Positions 29,224 to 37,600 are shown, numbered from the stretch's first letter. The stretch: 64,000 bases of DNA from Frigoribacterium sp. JB110 (GCF_900163665.1 NZ_FUIA01000025.1:329426-393425); one strand, 5' to 3'. Program-made: numbers and translations. The notes: generated by a model not told the origin, from the letters alone.

Positions 29224-29296
29224 CAGCTTTGCGCCGATGCAGAGCACCGCGAAAGTGGCTGTGCGGCACGAGGCCGCATCGACAGGGAGGTCGGTC

Positions 29297-29875
29297 ATGG
29301 GAAGAAGGAAGAAGGACGAGTCCATCTTCGGCCACACGGACACGGCCCTCTCAGCGCCAGACCAGAACGTAGGCGTTCCCCGGGAACCGCTGCCGATGCG
29401 GCTGCTCTCCAAGGTCGAGATCGTCGTGGGCTCCGTGTTCTTCGTCGGCATCCTCGTGGGCGTCATCTACCAGGTGCTCGGCCGCTACGTTCCGTCGATC
29501 AGCTGGATCGGCGCGGGGGAGCTGGCGCTGCTGTCGATGGTGTCGATGACCTTCGTCATGATCGGATACCTGGTCGGCCGCAACGGCCACGTGACGATCG
29601 AGCTCTTCGACCGGCTGCTCCGGGGCGGCCGTCTGTTCGTCGCCCTCCGAGTGTTCTCAGCCGCAGTGGTGCTGATCAGCTGTGCCTGGCTGGCGTTCGA
29701 ATCATGGGAGAAGATCGGCGCGGAGATGGGCAGGGCGAGTGCGGCGATCGGGCTCCCTGTCGGCATCGTCTACGTGTTCGCGCTGATCGGGTGTGCGTCC
29801 GGCCTCATCCACTCAGCGCTCAAGGTCCGCTACGCGAATCGTCCCGAGCGGCGCCTCGAAGTCGATGGGATGTGA
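29297..29875 (+). CDS. dctQ: TRAP transporter small permease (DctQ)
   Basis: 192 aa with four membrane segments: VEIVVGSVFFVGILVGVIYQVLGRY, ELALLSMVSMTFVMIGYLVG, LFVALRVFSAAVVLISCAWLAF and GIVYVFALIGCASGLIHSA. The W-I-G-A-G-E-L-A and GHVTIELFDRLL segments match DctQ subunits. The N-terminal 40 residues are charged and cytoplasmic. The start at 29297 follows AGGGAGG; an in-frame ATG at 29216 would lie inside the operator-like word. It is followed 6 bases later by dctM. Confidence 0.9.
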   Translation: MGRRKKDESIFGHTDTALSAPDQNVGVPREPLPMRLLSKVEIVVGSVFFVGILVGVIYQVLGRYVPSISWIGAGELALLSMVSMTFVMIGYLVGRNGHVTIELFDRLLRGGRLFVALRVFSAAVVLISCAWLAFESWEKIGAEMGRASAAIGLPVGIVYVFALIGCASGLIHSALKVRYANRPERRLEVDGM

Positions 29876-29881
29876 GCGCTG

Positions 29882-31159
29882 ATGGATCTCTGGCTCTACA
29901 TCCTGCTCGTCGTCGGTCTGCTTCTGCTGCGCGTCCCCGTCGCGTTCGCAATGATCCTGCCGAGCCTGCTCTACTTCACCAGCCAGGGCCTGTCGGTCGG
30001 CTACGCATCGACCTACATGTTCAACGGCGTGAACAGCTTCCCACTGCTGGCCGTGCCGCTGTTCATCTTCATGGGAACGCTCGCGAACGGGCTCGGCATC
30101 GCGACGCGGCTGTATGACTTCGCACGTGCGCTGCTGCCGCGCCTCCCGGGAAACCTCGCCTATGTCAACCTCGGCACCTCGCTCGGATTCAGCTGGATCA
30201 GCGGCACCGCATTCGCCGACGCAGCATCGGTCAGCAAGGTGCAGATTCCGCAGATGCTCAAGTCCGGTTACCCGTACGGGTTCTCGGCGGGTCTGACCGC
30301 TGCCGGATCGCTGATCAGCTCGGTCATGCCTCCCTCGATCCCTGCCGTGCTCTTCGCGGCCACAGCGTCGATCTCGACGGGAGCACTCTTCGCCGGGTCG
30401 ATGCTGCCGGCGATCCTGATCGTGGTGGGCCTGGCTGCGTACATCGGAGTGTGGACGTTCTTCCATCGTGAGATCGCGGGCGGCGCGAAGTTCGACGGCA
30501 GGATCTTCGCGACCGCGACGCTGCGTGTGCTCGGTCCCGCACTGCTTCCGATCATCGTGCTCGGCGGCATCTTCAGCGGCCTGTTCACGCCGACGGAGAG
30601 CGCCGGCGTCGCCGCGCTGGTCACGCTCGTCCTCGGGGCCTGCTATCGCACGCTCACCTGGGAGACGTTCTGGAAGGCGGCGAAGGACACGGTGGTGACG
30701 TCGGCGGGCATCCTGCTGATCCTCGCAGCCTCGAATCTCCTCGGCCAGGTGCTCGCCCGCGAGCAGGTTTCGCGCACACTCACCGACTGGCTCACCACGG
30801 CGACGGATAGCCCGGTGGTCTTCCTGCTGCTCGTGGTGGTTCTGCTGATCGGCCTCGGGCTGTTCCTGGAGCCGCCGCCCGCGATCCTCGTGATGGTGCC
30901 GATCCTTCTTCCGATCGCCGTGCAGTACGGCATCGACCCCGTGCACCTCGGAACGATCACGATCCTCAGCCTGATGATCGGCACGCTGACGCCGCCAGTC
31001 GGGGCTGTGCTGTTCGTGATCGGCTCCGTGACCAGGCGTCCGATGGGAGAACTGTTCCGTGCCGTCGTGCCGTTCCTGATCCCGCTGCTCGCCGTTCTGG
31101 CCATACTCATCTTCGTTCCGCACGTCTCCACGATCGTGCCCGACCTCCTCGGCCTGTGA
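29882..31159 (+). CDS. dctM: TRAP transporter large permease (DctM)
   Basis: 425 aa, the standard length, with about twelve membrane segments. Family landmarks: FPLLAVPLFIFMGTLANGLGIATRLYDFARALL, the loop SGTAFADAASVSKVQIPQM, SSVMPPSIPAVLFAA, and FLEPPPAILVMVPILLPIA. It uses the sodium gradient to import organic acids delivered by the binding protein. It forms an operon with dctQ and the dehydroquinase gene (25 bases downstream). The substrate is inferred from the neighbours to be a hydroaromatic or sugar-type acid. Confidence 0.94.
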   Translation: MDLWLYILLVVGLLLLRVPVAFAMILPSLLYFTSQGLSVGYASTYMFNGVNSFPLLAVPLFIFMGTLANGLGIATRLYDFARALLPRLPGNLAYVNLGTSLGFSWISGTAFADAASVSKVQIPQMLKSGYPYGFSAGLTAAGSLISSVMPPSIPAVLFAATASISTGALFAGSMLPAILIVVGLAAYIGVWTFFHREIAGGAKFDGRIFATATLRVLGPALLPIIVLGGIFSGLFTPTESAGVAALVTLVLGACYRTLTWETFWKAAKDTVVTSAGILLILAASNLLGQVLAREQVSRTLTDWLTTATDSPVVFLLLVVVLLIGLGLFLEPPPAILVMVPILLPIAVQYGIDPVHLGTITILSLMIGTLTPPVGAVLFVIGSVTRRPMGELFRAVVPFLIPLLAVLAILIFVPHVSTIVPDLLGL

Positions 31160-31184
31160 CGCCGCACTGTGAAAGGACCTGACC

Positions 31185-31622
31185 GTGACCCGCAAGCTGT
31201 ACGTGCTCAACGGCCCGAATCTCGACATGCTCGGCGTGCGCGAGCCCGCGATATACGGAACGACCACTCTCGCTGACATCGAGCGGGACTGCGCTCGCGT
31301 GGCGGCCGAGCTCGCCTTCGAACTGTGCTTCGCTCAGTCGAACGCTGAGCACGAGATCATCGACTGGCTGCACGACGCCTACCGCGACGCGGCTGGCGTC
31401 GTGATCAATCCGGCGGGATTCAGCTTCCGCTCGGTTCCCGTGCTCGATGCGCTCCGCATGCTGACCGTGCCGATCGTCGAGCTCCACATCACGAACATCC
31501 ACGGCAGAGACGAGGCGCATCGCCACTCGTTGGTGTCACCCGTCGCGACGACGGTGATCGCCGGAGCGGGGGCCTACGGCTACGAACTCGCGATCCGAGC
31601 CGCCGATCATTCCATTCGATGA
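31185..31622 (+). CDS. aroQ: Type II 3-dehydroquinate dehydratase
   Basis: 145 aa, full length. Interconverts 3-dehydroquinate and 3-dehydroshikimate. Active-site pieces are in place: VLNGPNLDMLG, the tyrosine in REPAIYG, NPAGFSFRSVPVLDAL, the histidine and neighbours in ELHITNIHGRDE, and the HRHS arginine/histidine loop. GTG start at 31185, spaced 25 bases after dctM with GAAAGGA upstream. A type II enzyme inside a TRAP operon, away from aroB/aroK, is typical of quinate or shikimate catabolism rather than biosynthesis. Its last codons contain the second operator-like word. Confidence 0.93.
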   Translation: MTRKLYVLNGPNLDMLGVREPAIYGTTTLADIERDCARVAAELAFELCFAQSNAEHEIIDWLHDAYRDAAGVVINPAGFSFRSVPVLDALRMLTVPIVELHITNIHGRDEAHRHSLVSPVATTVIAGAGAYGYELAIRAADHSIR

Positions 31623-31626
31623 GACG
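31610..31626 (+). promoter_or_regulatory. Operator-like word upstream of dctP
   Basis: TTCCATTCGATGAGACG, identical to 29207-29223, overlapping the aroQ stop codon and 75 bases before dctP. Confidence 0.5.
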
Positions 31627-31700
31627 GCGCTTGTCGCACATCGGCAAGCGCACCAGAGTCAGCCCCACATCGCGCAATGATGCGCACACCAGGAGGAATC

Positions 31701-32741
31701 ATGATCACAGCACGAACCACGAAGCGTGCGGCGGCGTTCGCGGCCGCCGCCGCGACGGCGCTCGTCCTCACCGCCTGCGGCGGGGACAGCGGCAGCGGCG
31801 AAACGGGCGGCGACGGCGGTGACGTCACACTGTCGGTCTCGCTCACGCAGAACGAGCAGACGCCGAACTACTACTGCGGCATCGAGCTGCTCAAGGAGCG
31901 CCTCGAGACCGCCGACGTGGGGATCACGGTCGATCTGTACCCGTCGAGCCAGCTCGGCCCGCACGCGGACCGCTTTCCGCAGGTGCAGTCGGGTGACATC
32001 GACGTCGACCTGCTCGGCGGTTCGGAGCTCAGCACCACGTTCCCCGCGATCGAAGCTGTCGATGCCGCGTACGCGTTCGACGACGTCGATCACCTGTTCG
32101 ACTGGATCGACAACGGGTCCCAGGAGATGTTCGACGCGTTCCACGAGGAGACGGGCGTCAAGATCGTCGACGGCTGGTGGTTCGGCAACCGCACATTCAC
32201 GACGAAGGACGTCGAGGTGCACGGTCCGGATGATCTGGCGGGCGAGCCCATCCGGTTCCCTGACTCTCCAGGGTTCCTTGCGAACGCCGAAGCTCTCGGT
32301 GTCGACAGCCCGGTCTCGGTCGCCGTGGAAGAGGTCTACACGGCGCTCCAGCAGGGCATCGCGGCCGGCCAGGAGAATCCCATCGTCGCCACCCACTCGG
32401 CGAGCTACGACGAGATCCTGAACACGATCGTCCTGAACGAGCACAACATCGGCGTACAGTTCACGCTCGTCAGCGACAAGACCTACGAGAAGCTGAACGA
32501 GGAGCAGGCGGCTCTGCTCGACGAGACGCTGCACGAGATCCGTGCCGAGAACCGTACATGCGTCGAAGACGAAACGAACGAGATCGTCGACGGCTACCAG
32601 GCGGACGATACGTACACGGTGATCGAGAAGGAAGACATCGACATCGACGCGTTCGTCAAGAAGGCGGAGGCGTACTTCGCTGACTACTACGACGGCGACA
32701 CCCTCGCTGCCTACGAGAGCATCCGCGCGCTCGCGGGCTGA
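31701..32741 (+). CDS. dctP: TRAP transporter solute-binding lipoprotein (DctP)
   Basis: 346 aa. Signal peptide with lipobox LTAC, so membrane-anchored as expected in a Gram-positive. Family features: LYPSSQLGPHADRFPQVQSGDIDV, the substrate carboxylate-binding arginine in EPIRFPDSPGF, and EEVYTALQQGIAAGQENPI. The ATG at 31701 follows AGGAGG. Placement after aroQ rather than next to dctQ-dctM is unusual. The gene ends the transcription unit with a strong terminator. Substrate probably an organic acid. Confidence 0.93.
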   Translation: MITARTTKRAAAFAAAAATALVLTACGGDSGSGETGGDGGDVTLSVSLTQNEQTPNYYCGIELLKERLETADVGITVDLYPSSQLGPHADRFPQVQSGDIDVDLLGGSELSTTFPAIEAVDAAYAFDDVDHLFDWIDNGSQEMFDAFHEETGVKIVDGWWFGNRTFTTKDVEVHGPDDLAGEPIRFPDSPGFLANAEALGVDSPVSVAVEEVYTALQQGIAAGQENPIVATHSASYDEILNTIVLNEHNIGVQFTLVSDKTYEKLNEEQAALLDETLHEIRAENRTCVEDETNEIVDGYQADDTYTVIEKEDIDIDAFVKKAEAYFADYYDGDTLAAYESIRALAG

Positions 32742-32746
32742 CCGAG

Positions 32747-32791
32747 CACGAGGGAGGGGCGTGGAACCGAGTTCCACGCCCCTCCCTCGTG
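32747..32791 (+). terminator. Terminator hairpin of the TRAP operon
   Basis: Perfect 20-bp stem, 32747-32766 with 32772-32791, loop CCGAG. It lies between convergent dctP and the IclR-type gene and may serve both. Confidence 0.82.
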
Positions 32792-32805
32792 TCGGCCGGT
32801 GGCGC

Positions 32806-33459
32806 TCAGCCGCCGGCCAGTTCGCGCCCGATCGTGAAGGCCGTCGCCTGGACGAGGGGCGCGACATCGGCGACATCGACCTGTGGGACGGGGCCGCTGA
32901 CCGACACAGCCGCGACGGGGCGGCCGCGCACCACGACCGCGCTGGCGACGCAGCGCGCCTCGCCGTGAGTGCGCTCGTGCGCCGTCGCGATGTCGCCGTT
33001 CCCACCGTCGGTGACCGCGGAGTATGCCAACCCCAGTGCGGTCGCGTCGCGGGGGAAGCGATCGCCGACGCTGGCGGTGGCGTGGCCGGAGCGTCCCCGT
33101 GCATCGGTGATGATGATCACGCTGTCGTCGTCGATGACGGCGACGTGCACGTTGTGCCCCGTTGCGTCGCGCAGCCGCTTGATGGCGGGACGCGAGATGT
33201 TCCGCAGCCGACGCGGTCGCTCGACGCTCTGGCCGAATTCGAACAGTCGAACACCGAGGTAGAGAAGCGAGCCATCGCGGTCGAGGTAGCCCTCATCGAC
33301 CAGCTCCGTCGCGATGCGCGACACGGTGGACTTCGGAAGATTCGCCCGCCGTGCCAGTTCGGTGACTGTGAGCCCAGCGCCGTCGTCGCCGAAGGCGTCG
33401 AGTACGGCGCTGAGCCGGTCGAGAACGCTGACCGATTGGGTCCACGCCGCGGTGCGCAT
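32806..33459 (-). CDS. IclR family transcriptional regulator (downstream copy)
   Basis: 217 aa. N-terminal winged helix: LTVTELARRANLPKSTVSRIATELVDEGYL, recognition helix KSTVSRIATEL. The C-terminal effector domain is shorter than usual (~150 residues) but contains VIDDDSVIIITDARGR and TALGLAYSAV. IclR proteins sense small organic acids and control nearby catabolic genes. The ATG at 33459 gives MRTAAWTQSVSVLDRL; it lies 4 bases after the stop of the other IclR gene, so the two form an operon. Likely regulates the TRAP/PQQ genes. Confidence 0.88.
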   Translation of the reverse strand: MRTAAWTQSVSVLDRLSAVLDAFGDDGAGLTVTELARRANLPKSTVSRIATELVDEGYLDRDGSLLYLGVRLFEFGQSVERPRRLRNISRPAIKRLRDATGHNVHVAVIDDDSVIIITDARGRSGHATASVGDRFPRDATALGLAYSAVTDGGNGDIATAHERTHGEARCVASAVVVRGRPVAAVSVSGPVPQVDVADVAPLVQATAFTIGRELAGG

Positions 33460-33463
33460 GCGG

Positions 33464-34215
33464 CTAGACGGCCGCGAGGCGGCGCGTGAGGGATACGCCC
33501 GCGGCTCGCACGAGCGGCGCGACGCGCTCCTCGCGCATCGCGTCGGCGGGGCCGGCGAGCGACAGCGCGCCGACCACTCGTCCGTGTCCCATGAGGGGAC
33601 AGGCGACGGCGAGGACACCGGCGTAGGAGTCGCCGGGATCCGTTGCGAGCGTTGCCGCGCGCACCGTGGTGAGCTCGTCGTGGAAGCGCTCGGCGTCGTT
33701 CGGCTCGAGTCGAGCGCCTACGCGCTCGACGACGGTCGCGTCGTCGCAGAATGCGAGGAACGCCTTTCCGCTTGCGGTCGTGAGCGCGGGGGAGCGCATG
33801 CCGGCGCGCGTGGGCAGCATCGGAAGTCTCCCTGGAACGGCCGTGAGCGAGACCATGTCCGTTCCCTGCTGCACCCACACGCCGACGCGTTCGCCCGTGC
33901 GCACGGCGAGCTCGTGCACGACGGGAGCTGCGGCAGCGGCGATGCGGCGCGGAATCGTGGCGCGCGCGCCGAGCTCGAACAGGCGCATGCCGAGCGTCAC
34001 GCCGTCGGCGTCGCGGGCGAGGTAGCGCTGCTCGATCAGTTCGGCGATCAGGCGCGCGGTCGTCGAACGGGGAACGCGGGCCTCGGCGGCTATGCCTGCG
34101 ACGGAGATCGGGCCGGTCATTCGTCGGACGACCTCGAGGATGGCGAACACTCGGTCGAGCACCGACAACGGTGCGTCCGCATCGCCCTCGGGCATGCTGT
34201 GTTCCGGATTCGTCA
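33464..34215 (-). CDS. IclR family transcriptional regulator (upstream copy)
   Basis: About 250 aa, full-length IclR. The winged helix is ISVAGIAAEARVPRSTTARLIAELIEQRYLARD, preceded by LSVLDRVFAILEVV. The effector domain carries GVWVQQGTDMVSLTAVPG, TTASGKAFLAFCDD and CPLMGHGRVVGALSLAGPA. The start MTNPEHSMPEG has GAGAGGA upstream; the ATG ends at 34216 by frame counting. A TTG about 60 bases earlier is possible. An inverted GTAC-TGTTTG-GTAC word near its upstream end could be autoregulatory. Two IclR paralogues in tandem suggest two effectors or two target sets. Confidence 0.9.
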
Positions 34216-34288
34216 TCGTCGATCCTCTCAGTGCCGCTGCACTGCGGCTCCTCTCCATTATGTACTGTTTGGTACGCAAAGCGCTGAA

Positions 34289-34328
34289 GACGAGGCCAGG
34301 GCGAGGAGCCCCCGCCCGGGCCCTCGTC
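34289..34328 (-). terminator. Imperfect hairpin at the 3' end of the ThuA-like gene
   Basis: GACGAGG...GGGCG pairs with CGCCC...CCTCGTC across an 8-9 nt loop, directly abutting the stop codon of the minus-strand gene. Confidence 0.4.
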
Positions 34329-35330
34329 TCAGTCGTCGAGGAACTCGGAGACGCCCATCGCGCTCTCCACGCCGTTCATCACGTGCTCTTCGAACAGGTC
34401 GGAGTTCTCCGACTCGCCGGTCCACGCGTCGACCTCGTGGCCGAGCGTCGTGAGCCATGCGCGGCCGCCGTCGTAGTAGTGATTCCAGCTCAGCGGGTGC
34501 GCGTCTCCGTGCCCGGGGTGTCCGCCGTCACGATCGAGGGTCACAGTGTCCTCGCTCGCCTCGAGCAGAACGTTGACGTGGCTCGGGTACGGGTACAGGT
34601 TGTAGAACTCGTCGGTGAAGCCGAACTCGTCCGGCAGGAACTCGGTCGACACGTCCTCGTGGTCGATCGTCTCCACGGTGCCTGCACGGTTCGGCCCATG
34701 ATCGTAGAAGTTCGCGCCGCCGAGGAGGCCTTCGTACCACTCCCAGTTGTACTCCGCGCCGAAAGCGTTGTGGATGCCGACGAATCCGCCGCCGCCGCGC
34801 ACGTACTTCGTCAGCGCGTTCTGCTGCTGGTCGCCGAGCGTGTCGCGGTTGGCCGAGAGGAACACCACAGCCTGGTACCCGCCAAGGCGGCGGAATTCGT
34901 CCAGGTCCTCCGTCCAGTCGGCTTCGATGCCGCGCTCTTCCGCCCAGGCGATGAGTTCTCGCTGCGCGACGTTGTCGTCGCCGAGCTCCGGGTTCATGCC
35001 TTCACCGAGGGATGTACCGAGGTGGGCGTGACGGGGGCCCGCCGTACGGCTCCAGATCAGGATGCGCTTGTCGTCGCCCTCTTCGAACCCGTTGCCCCAA
35101 TCGTTGTAGCAGGACGCATCGAGGCCGCGGCACGCGCCGTAGTCCTTGATCTCGTCCTGGTAGATCTCAGCCGATGTGGCCGGCTTCCCGTTGCCGTTCC
35201 CGTTCCCGTTGCCGTTCCCGTTGCCGTTGCCGGGGTTCGCGCCCATGACCGATGCGCCGCCGACGGCGAGTGTCGCGCCCAGAACGGCGGCGCCTGTCAG
35301 GGCGAAGCCGGAGCGTACTAGCGATTTCAC
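34329..35330 (-). CDS. Secreted ThuA-like domain protein with Gly-Asn repeat linker
   Basis: 333 aa. Signal peptide (residues 1-27), then a (GN)n linker, then a ThuA-like class I glutamine amidotransferase fold: KRILIWSRTAGPRHAHLG, DEFRRLGGYQAVVFLSANRDTLGDQQQNALTKYVRGGGGFVGIHNA, YDHGPNRAGTVETIDHEDVSTEFLP and RAWLTTLGHEVDAW. ThuA proteins are tied to trehalose and 3-keto-sugar use, though no exact reaction is certain; secreted versions are common in actinobacteria. The GTG at 35330 follows AAGGAG. Two cysteine pairs after the linker (ACRGLDASC) may form a disulphide. It belongs to the same accessory region as the PQQ-type protein. Confidence 0.82.
   Translation of the reverse strand: MKSLVRSGFALTGAAVLGATLAVGGASVMGANPGNGNGNGNGNGNGNGKPATSAEIYQDEIKDYGACRGLDASCYNDWGNGFEEGDDKRILIWSRTAGPRHAHLGTSLGEGMNPELGDDNVAQRELIAWAEERGIEADWTEDLDEFRRLGGYQAVVFLSANRDTLGDQQQNALTKYVRGGGGFVGIHNAFGAEYNWEWYEGLLGGANFYDHGPNRAGTVETIDHEDVSTEFLPDEFGFTDEFYNLYPYPSHVNVLLEASEDTVTLDRDGGHPGHGDAHPLSWNHYYDGGRAWLTTLGHEVDAWTGESENSDLFEEHVMNGVESAMGVSEFLDD
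35185..35232. repeat. In-frame hexanucleotide repeat encoding Gly-Asn
   Basis: Eight tandem hexamers (TTCCCG or TTGCCG on the plus strand) inside the ThuA-like gene. Copy-number change would lengthen or shorten the linker without a frameshift. Confidence 0.8.
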
Positions 35331-35420
35331 GATGATCTCCTTCGATCGTCCGAGTGCCCGGCGGAGGGGCGCCGGTCTGATCGCGACGCTAGCGGCCGCC
35401 GGGCGGCGGCACCCGTGGCG

Positions 35421-35437
35421 TTCCAATCAGTGAGCCG
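35421..35437 (+). promoter_or_regulatory. Possible operator upstream of the ThuA-like gene
   Basis: TTCCAATCAGTGAGCCG, matching 13 of 17 positions of the word upstream of dctQ and dctP. It lies about 90 bases before the ThuA-like start and next to the 3' end of the Mrp gene. Confidence 0.3.
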
Positions 35438-35447
35438 CGGTTCGGCC

Positions 35448-36584
35448 TCAGCGCGGAGAGAAGGGGAGCGGGCGCTGATCGAGCCCGCGGGGGCGCGACG
35501 CGATCGCGGCGGCGAGTTCGACGATCGCCTGCGCCGACGGGTCGTTCGGCGCGGCGACGACCACGGGCGTTCCGTCATCGCCGGACGAGCGCAGGCCATG
35601 GCTGAGCGGAATCGACGCCAGCAGCGGCACCTCGTCCGCATCGGCGGACAGCGCCGCGGCGACCTCGGCGCCGCCGCCGGCACCGAACAGGTCGAGCACC
35701 GAGCCGTCAGGCAGCGTCATCGCCGCCATGTTCTCGACGACGCCGATCACTCGCTGCCCCGTCTGACGGGCCACGAGTCCGCTGCGCACGGCGACGTCGC
35801 TCGCGGCCGGCTGCGGCGTGGTCACCACGAGGACCTCGGCGTGCGGCAGCAGCTGCCCGACCGAGATCGCGATGTCGCCGGTGCCGGGAGGCATGTCGAG
35901 CAGCAGCACGTCGAGGTCGCCGAAGTGCACGTCGGTGAGGAACTGGTTCACCGTGCGGTGCAGCATCGGCCCGCGCCACGCCACCGCGCCGCCGCGGTCG
36001 GAACCTCGCTGCAGGAACATACCGATCGAGATCGTCTTCACATCGTGCGCTATCGGCGGCAGCATCAGATCGTCGATGCGCGTCGGCTGCGCGGTCTCCC
36101 CGTCGCGGCTGAGCCCGAGCAGGCCTGGAATCGAGAAGCCGTGCACGTCCGCGTCGATCAGCCCGACGCGCAGGCCCCGCTGGGCGAGTGCGACGGCGAG
36201 GTTCGCCGTGACCGTGGACTTCCCGACCCCGCCCTTGCCGCTCGTGACGGCGATCACCCGTGTGAGCGAATCCGGCCCGAACGGCATCGCCCTGCCCGGT
36301 CCGCGCAGGCGCTCGGTCAGTGCTCTGCGCTCGTCGGGAGTCATCACACCGATGTCGAGGGTGACCTCGCCGACGCCGTGCACGCTCTCCGCGGCCTCGC
36401 GCACGTCACGTTCGATCCGATCAGCCGCGGGGCATCCGACGATCGTGAGGGCGATGCCCACGCGCACGTCCGTGCCGTCCGCGTCCACATCGCGCACCAT
36501 GTCGAGCTCGGACAGCGGCCTGCGCAGCTCGGGGTCCTGCACACGCCCGACGGCGTCACGGACGTTCTCGGAGAGGGTGCTCAC
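35448..36584 (-). CDS. Mrp/NBP35-type P-loop iron-sulfur cluster carrier
   Basis: 378 aa. The N-terminal ~95 residues are a MIP18/PaaD-like domain (VQDPELRRPLSELDMV, GCPAADRIERDV). The ATPase follows, with the deviant Walker A TSGKGGVGKST near residue 114, then LIDADVHGFSIPGLLG, LLLDMPPGTGDIAISV and VVENMA. Iron-sulfur cluster loading of apoproteins is the accepted role. The CxxC of many homologues is not visible. GTG start with TAGGCT 6 nt upstream. In mycobacteria mrp lies close to tatB; here the accessory island separates them. Confidence 0.92.
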   Translation of the reverse strand: MSTLSENVRDAVGRVQDPELRRPLSELDMVRDVDADGTDVRVGIALTIVGCPAADRIERDVREAAESVHGVGEVTLDIGVMTPDERRALTERLRGPGRAMPFGPDSLTRVIAVTSGKGGVGKSTVTANLAVALAQRGLRVGLIDADVHGFSIPGLLGLSRDGETAQPTRIDDLMLPPIAHDVKTISIGMFLQRGSDRGGAVAWRGPMLHRTVNQFLTDVHFGDLDVLLLDMPPGTGDIAISVGQLLPHAEVLVVTTPQPAASDVAVRSGLVARQTGQRVIGVVENMAAMTLPDGSVLDLFGAGGGAEVAAALSADADEVPLLASIPLSHGLRSSGDDGTPVVVAAPNDPSAQAIVELAAAIASRPRGLDQRPLPFSPR

Positions 36585-36590
36585 CCGTCC

Positions 36591-36596
36591 AGCCTA
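36591..36596 (-). promoter_or_regulatory. Leaderless -10 hexamer of the Mrp gene
   Basis: TAGGCT on the minus strand, 6 nt before the GTG at 36584. Confidence 0.55.
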
Positions 36597-36739
36597 CGGC
36601 GTGCGTTGCCAGTGGGCGCGTGTCCGAGCAGCCGGATGAGGGGGCGCTGAGGGTGGAGTAGCCGGACTCAAAGCGCATGCATAGCGGGTTCACTGCCCGC
36701 CCCGACACCGGACCAGCGGGTGCGTGGGACACTGGGGTC

Positions 36740-37600
36740 ATGAGCATGTTGGGCGGGAACGTTCGCTCGCCGAAGAACGTCGGCGAAACGGTCGCGAAGT
36801 ACGACGAGTACGAGGCGGCGCAGAAGGCAGTGGGCAAACTCATCGAGGCCGAGGTGCCGGCTCGTGAGATCTCGATCGTGTGGGCGGGCCTGCGCGCCGT
36901 CGAGATGATCACGGGGCGTCTCGGCTACGGCCGTGCTGCCTGGTCCGGCGCGCTCAACGGTGCGATTCTCGGCCTGCTGTTCGGCGCGATCTACACGCTG
37001 CTGTCGCCCGAGGCGACGCTCCAGCTGCTCGTCGGGTTCATGCTCGTCGGCATGGCGCTCGGGATGGTCATGCAGTTGCTCAGCTACCGGATCGTGCGCA
37101 GACGCCGTGAATACATGAGCGCCACGTCGCCCGTCGCCGACCACTACGAGATCGCCGTGCAGCAGGAGCACGCTGCGACGGCGCGACGCGTGCTGGGACA
37201 GCCGGGCCAGGAGCGTCGGGCGCCGCAGCCGACTGGTCCGCTGCCTCCGCCGCAGTACGGCATCCGGATCGACCCCGCGACGAACAGCCCCGTTCCCAAC
37301 CCGACTGATCCGTCAGCAGCCGAGTATGGGCGCCCGCAGACGAGCGCGCCGCCGGAAACAGCTGATGCGGACGTTCCGCCGCTGGCACCGGATGACGCGA
37401 ACTCCCAGCCTGCGCCGCAGGCGCCGGTCGTGCCGCCGCGTCCGGCCGATCCGGTGCCTCCTGCGCCCCGCGGTGCGGAGCAGGAGCGACCGGATGAGCA
37501 GGGCTCGACTGACGAGCAGGTGCGCGCCGACCATGGGCAGGAAACGAACGACTCGCAGGCCGACGACGCGAGACGGACGGACCAGGCCCCACCGGCATAG
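36740..37600 (+). CDS. General-stress-protein-17M-like membrane protein with disordered tail
   Basis: 286 aa. Residues ~15-65 (ETVAKYDEYEAAQKAVGKLIEAEVPAREISIVWAGLRAVE) match the short YflT/GSP17M-like domain. Two membrane segments follow (ALNGAILGLLFGAIYTLL and LQLLVGFMLVGMALGMVM). The C-terminal ~130 residues are proline-, glutamate- and aspartate-rich and surely disordered. Related proteins are annotated as general stress proteins, without a known activity. The start at 36740 (MSMLGGNVRS) is preceded by a GACACT hexamer 6 nt upstream, weakly supporting a leaderless message. Confidence 0.72.
   Translation: MSMLGGNVRSPKNVGETVAKYDEYEAAQKAVGKLIEAEVPAREISIVWAGLRAVEMITGRLGYGRAAWSGALNGAILGLLFGAIYTLLSPEATLQLLVGFMLVGMALGMVMQLLSYRIVRRRREYMSATSPVADHYEIAVQQEHAATARRVLGQPGQERRAPQPTGPLPPPQYGIRIDPATNSPVPNPTDPSAAEYGRPQTSAPPETADADVPPLAPDDANSQPAPQAPVVPPRPADPVPPAPRGAEQERPDEQGSTDEQVRADHGQETNDSQADDARRTDQAPPA

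Noticed and set aside
29216..29297. Earlier start for dctQ at 29216
   Set aside because: That ATG is part of the operator-like word and has no ribosome binding site. The ATG at 29297 has AGGGAGG upstream and gives a normal DctQ length.
35185..35232. Possible CRISPR or regulatory tandem array
   Set aside because: Units are 6 bp, without spacers, and code for the Gly-Asn linker. No CRISPR-like repeat-spacer pattern was found anywhere in the window.
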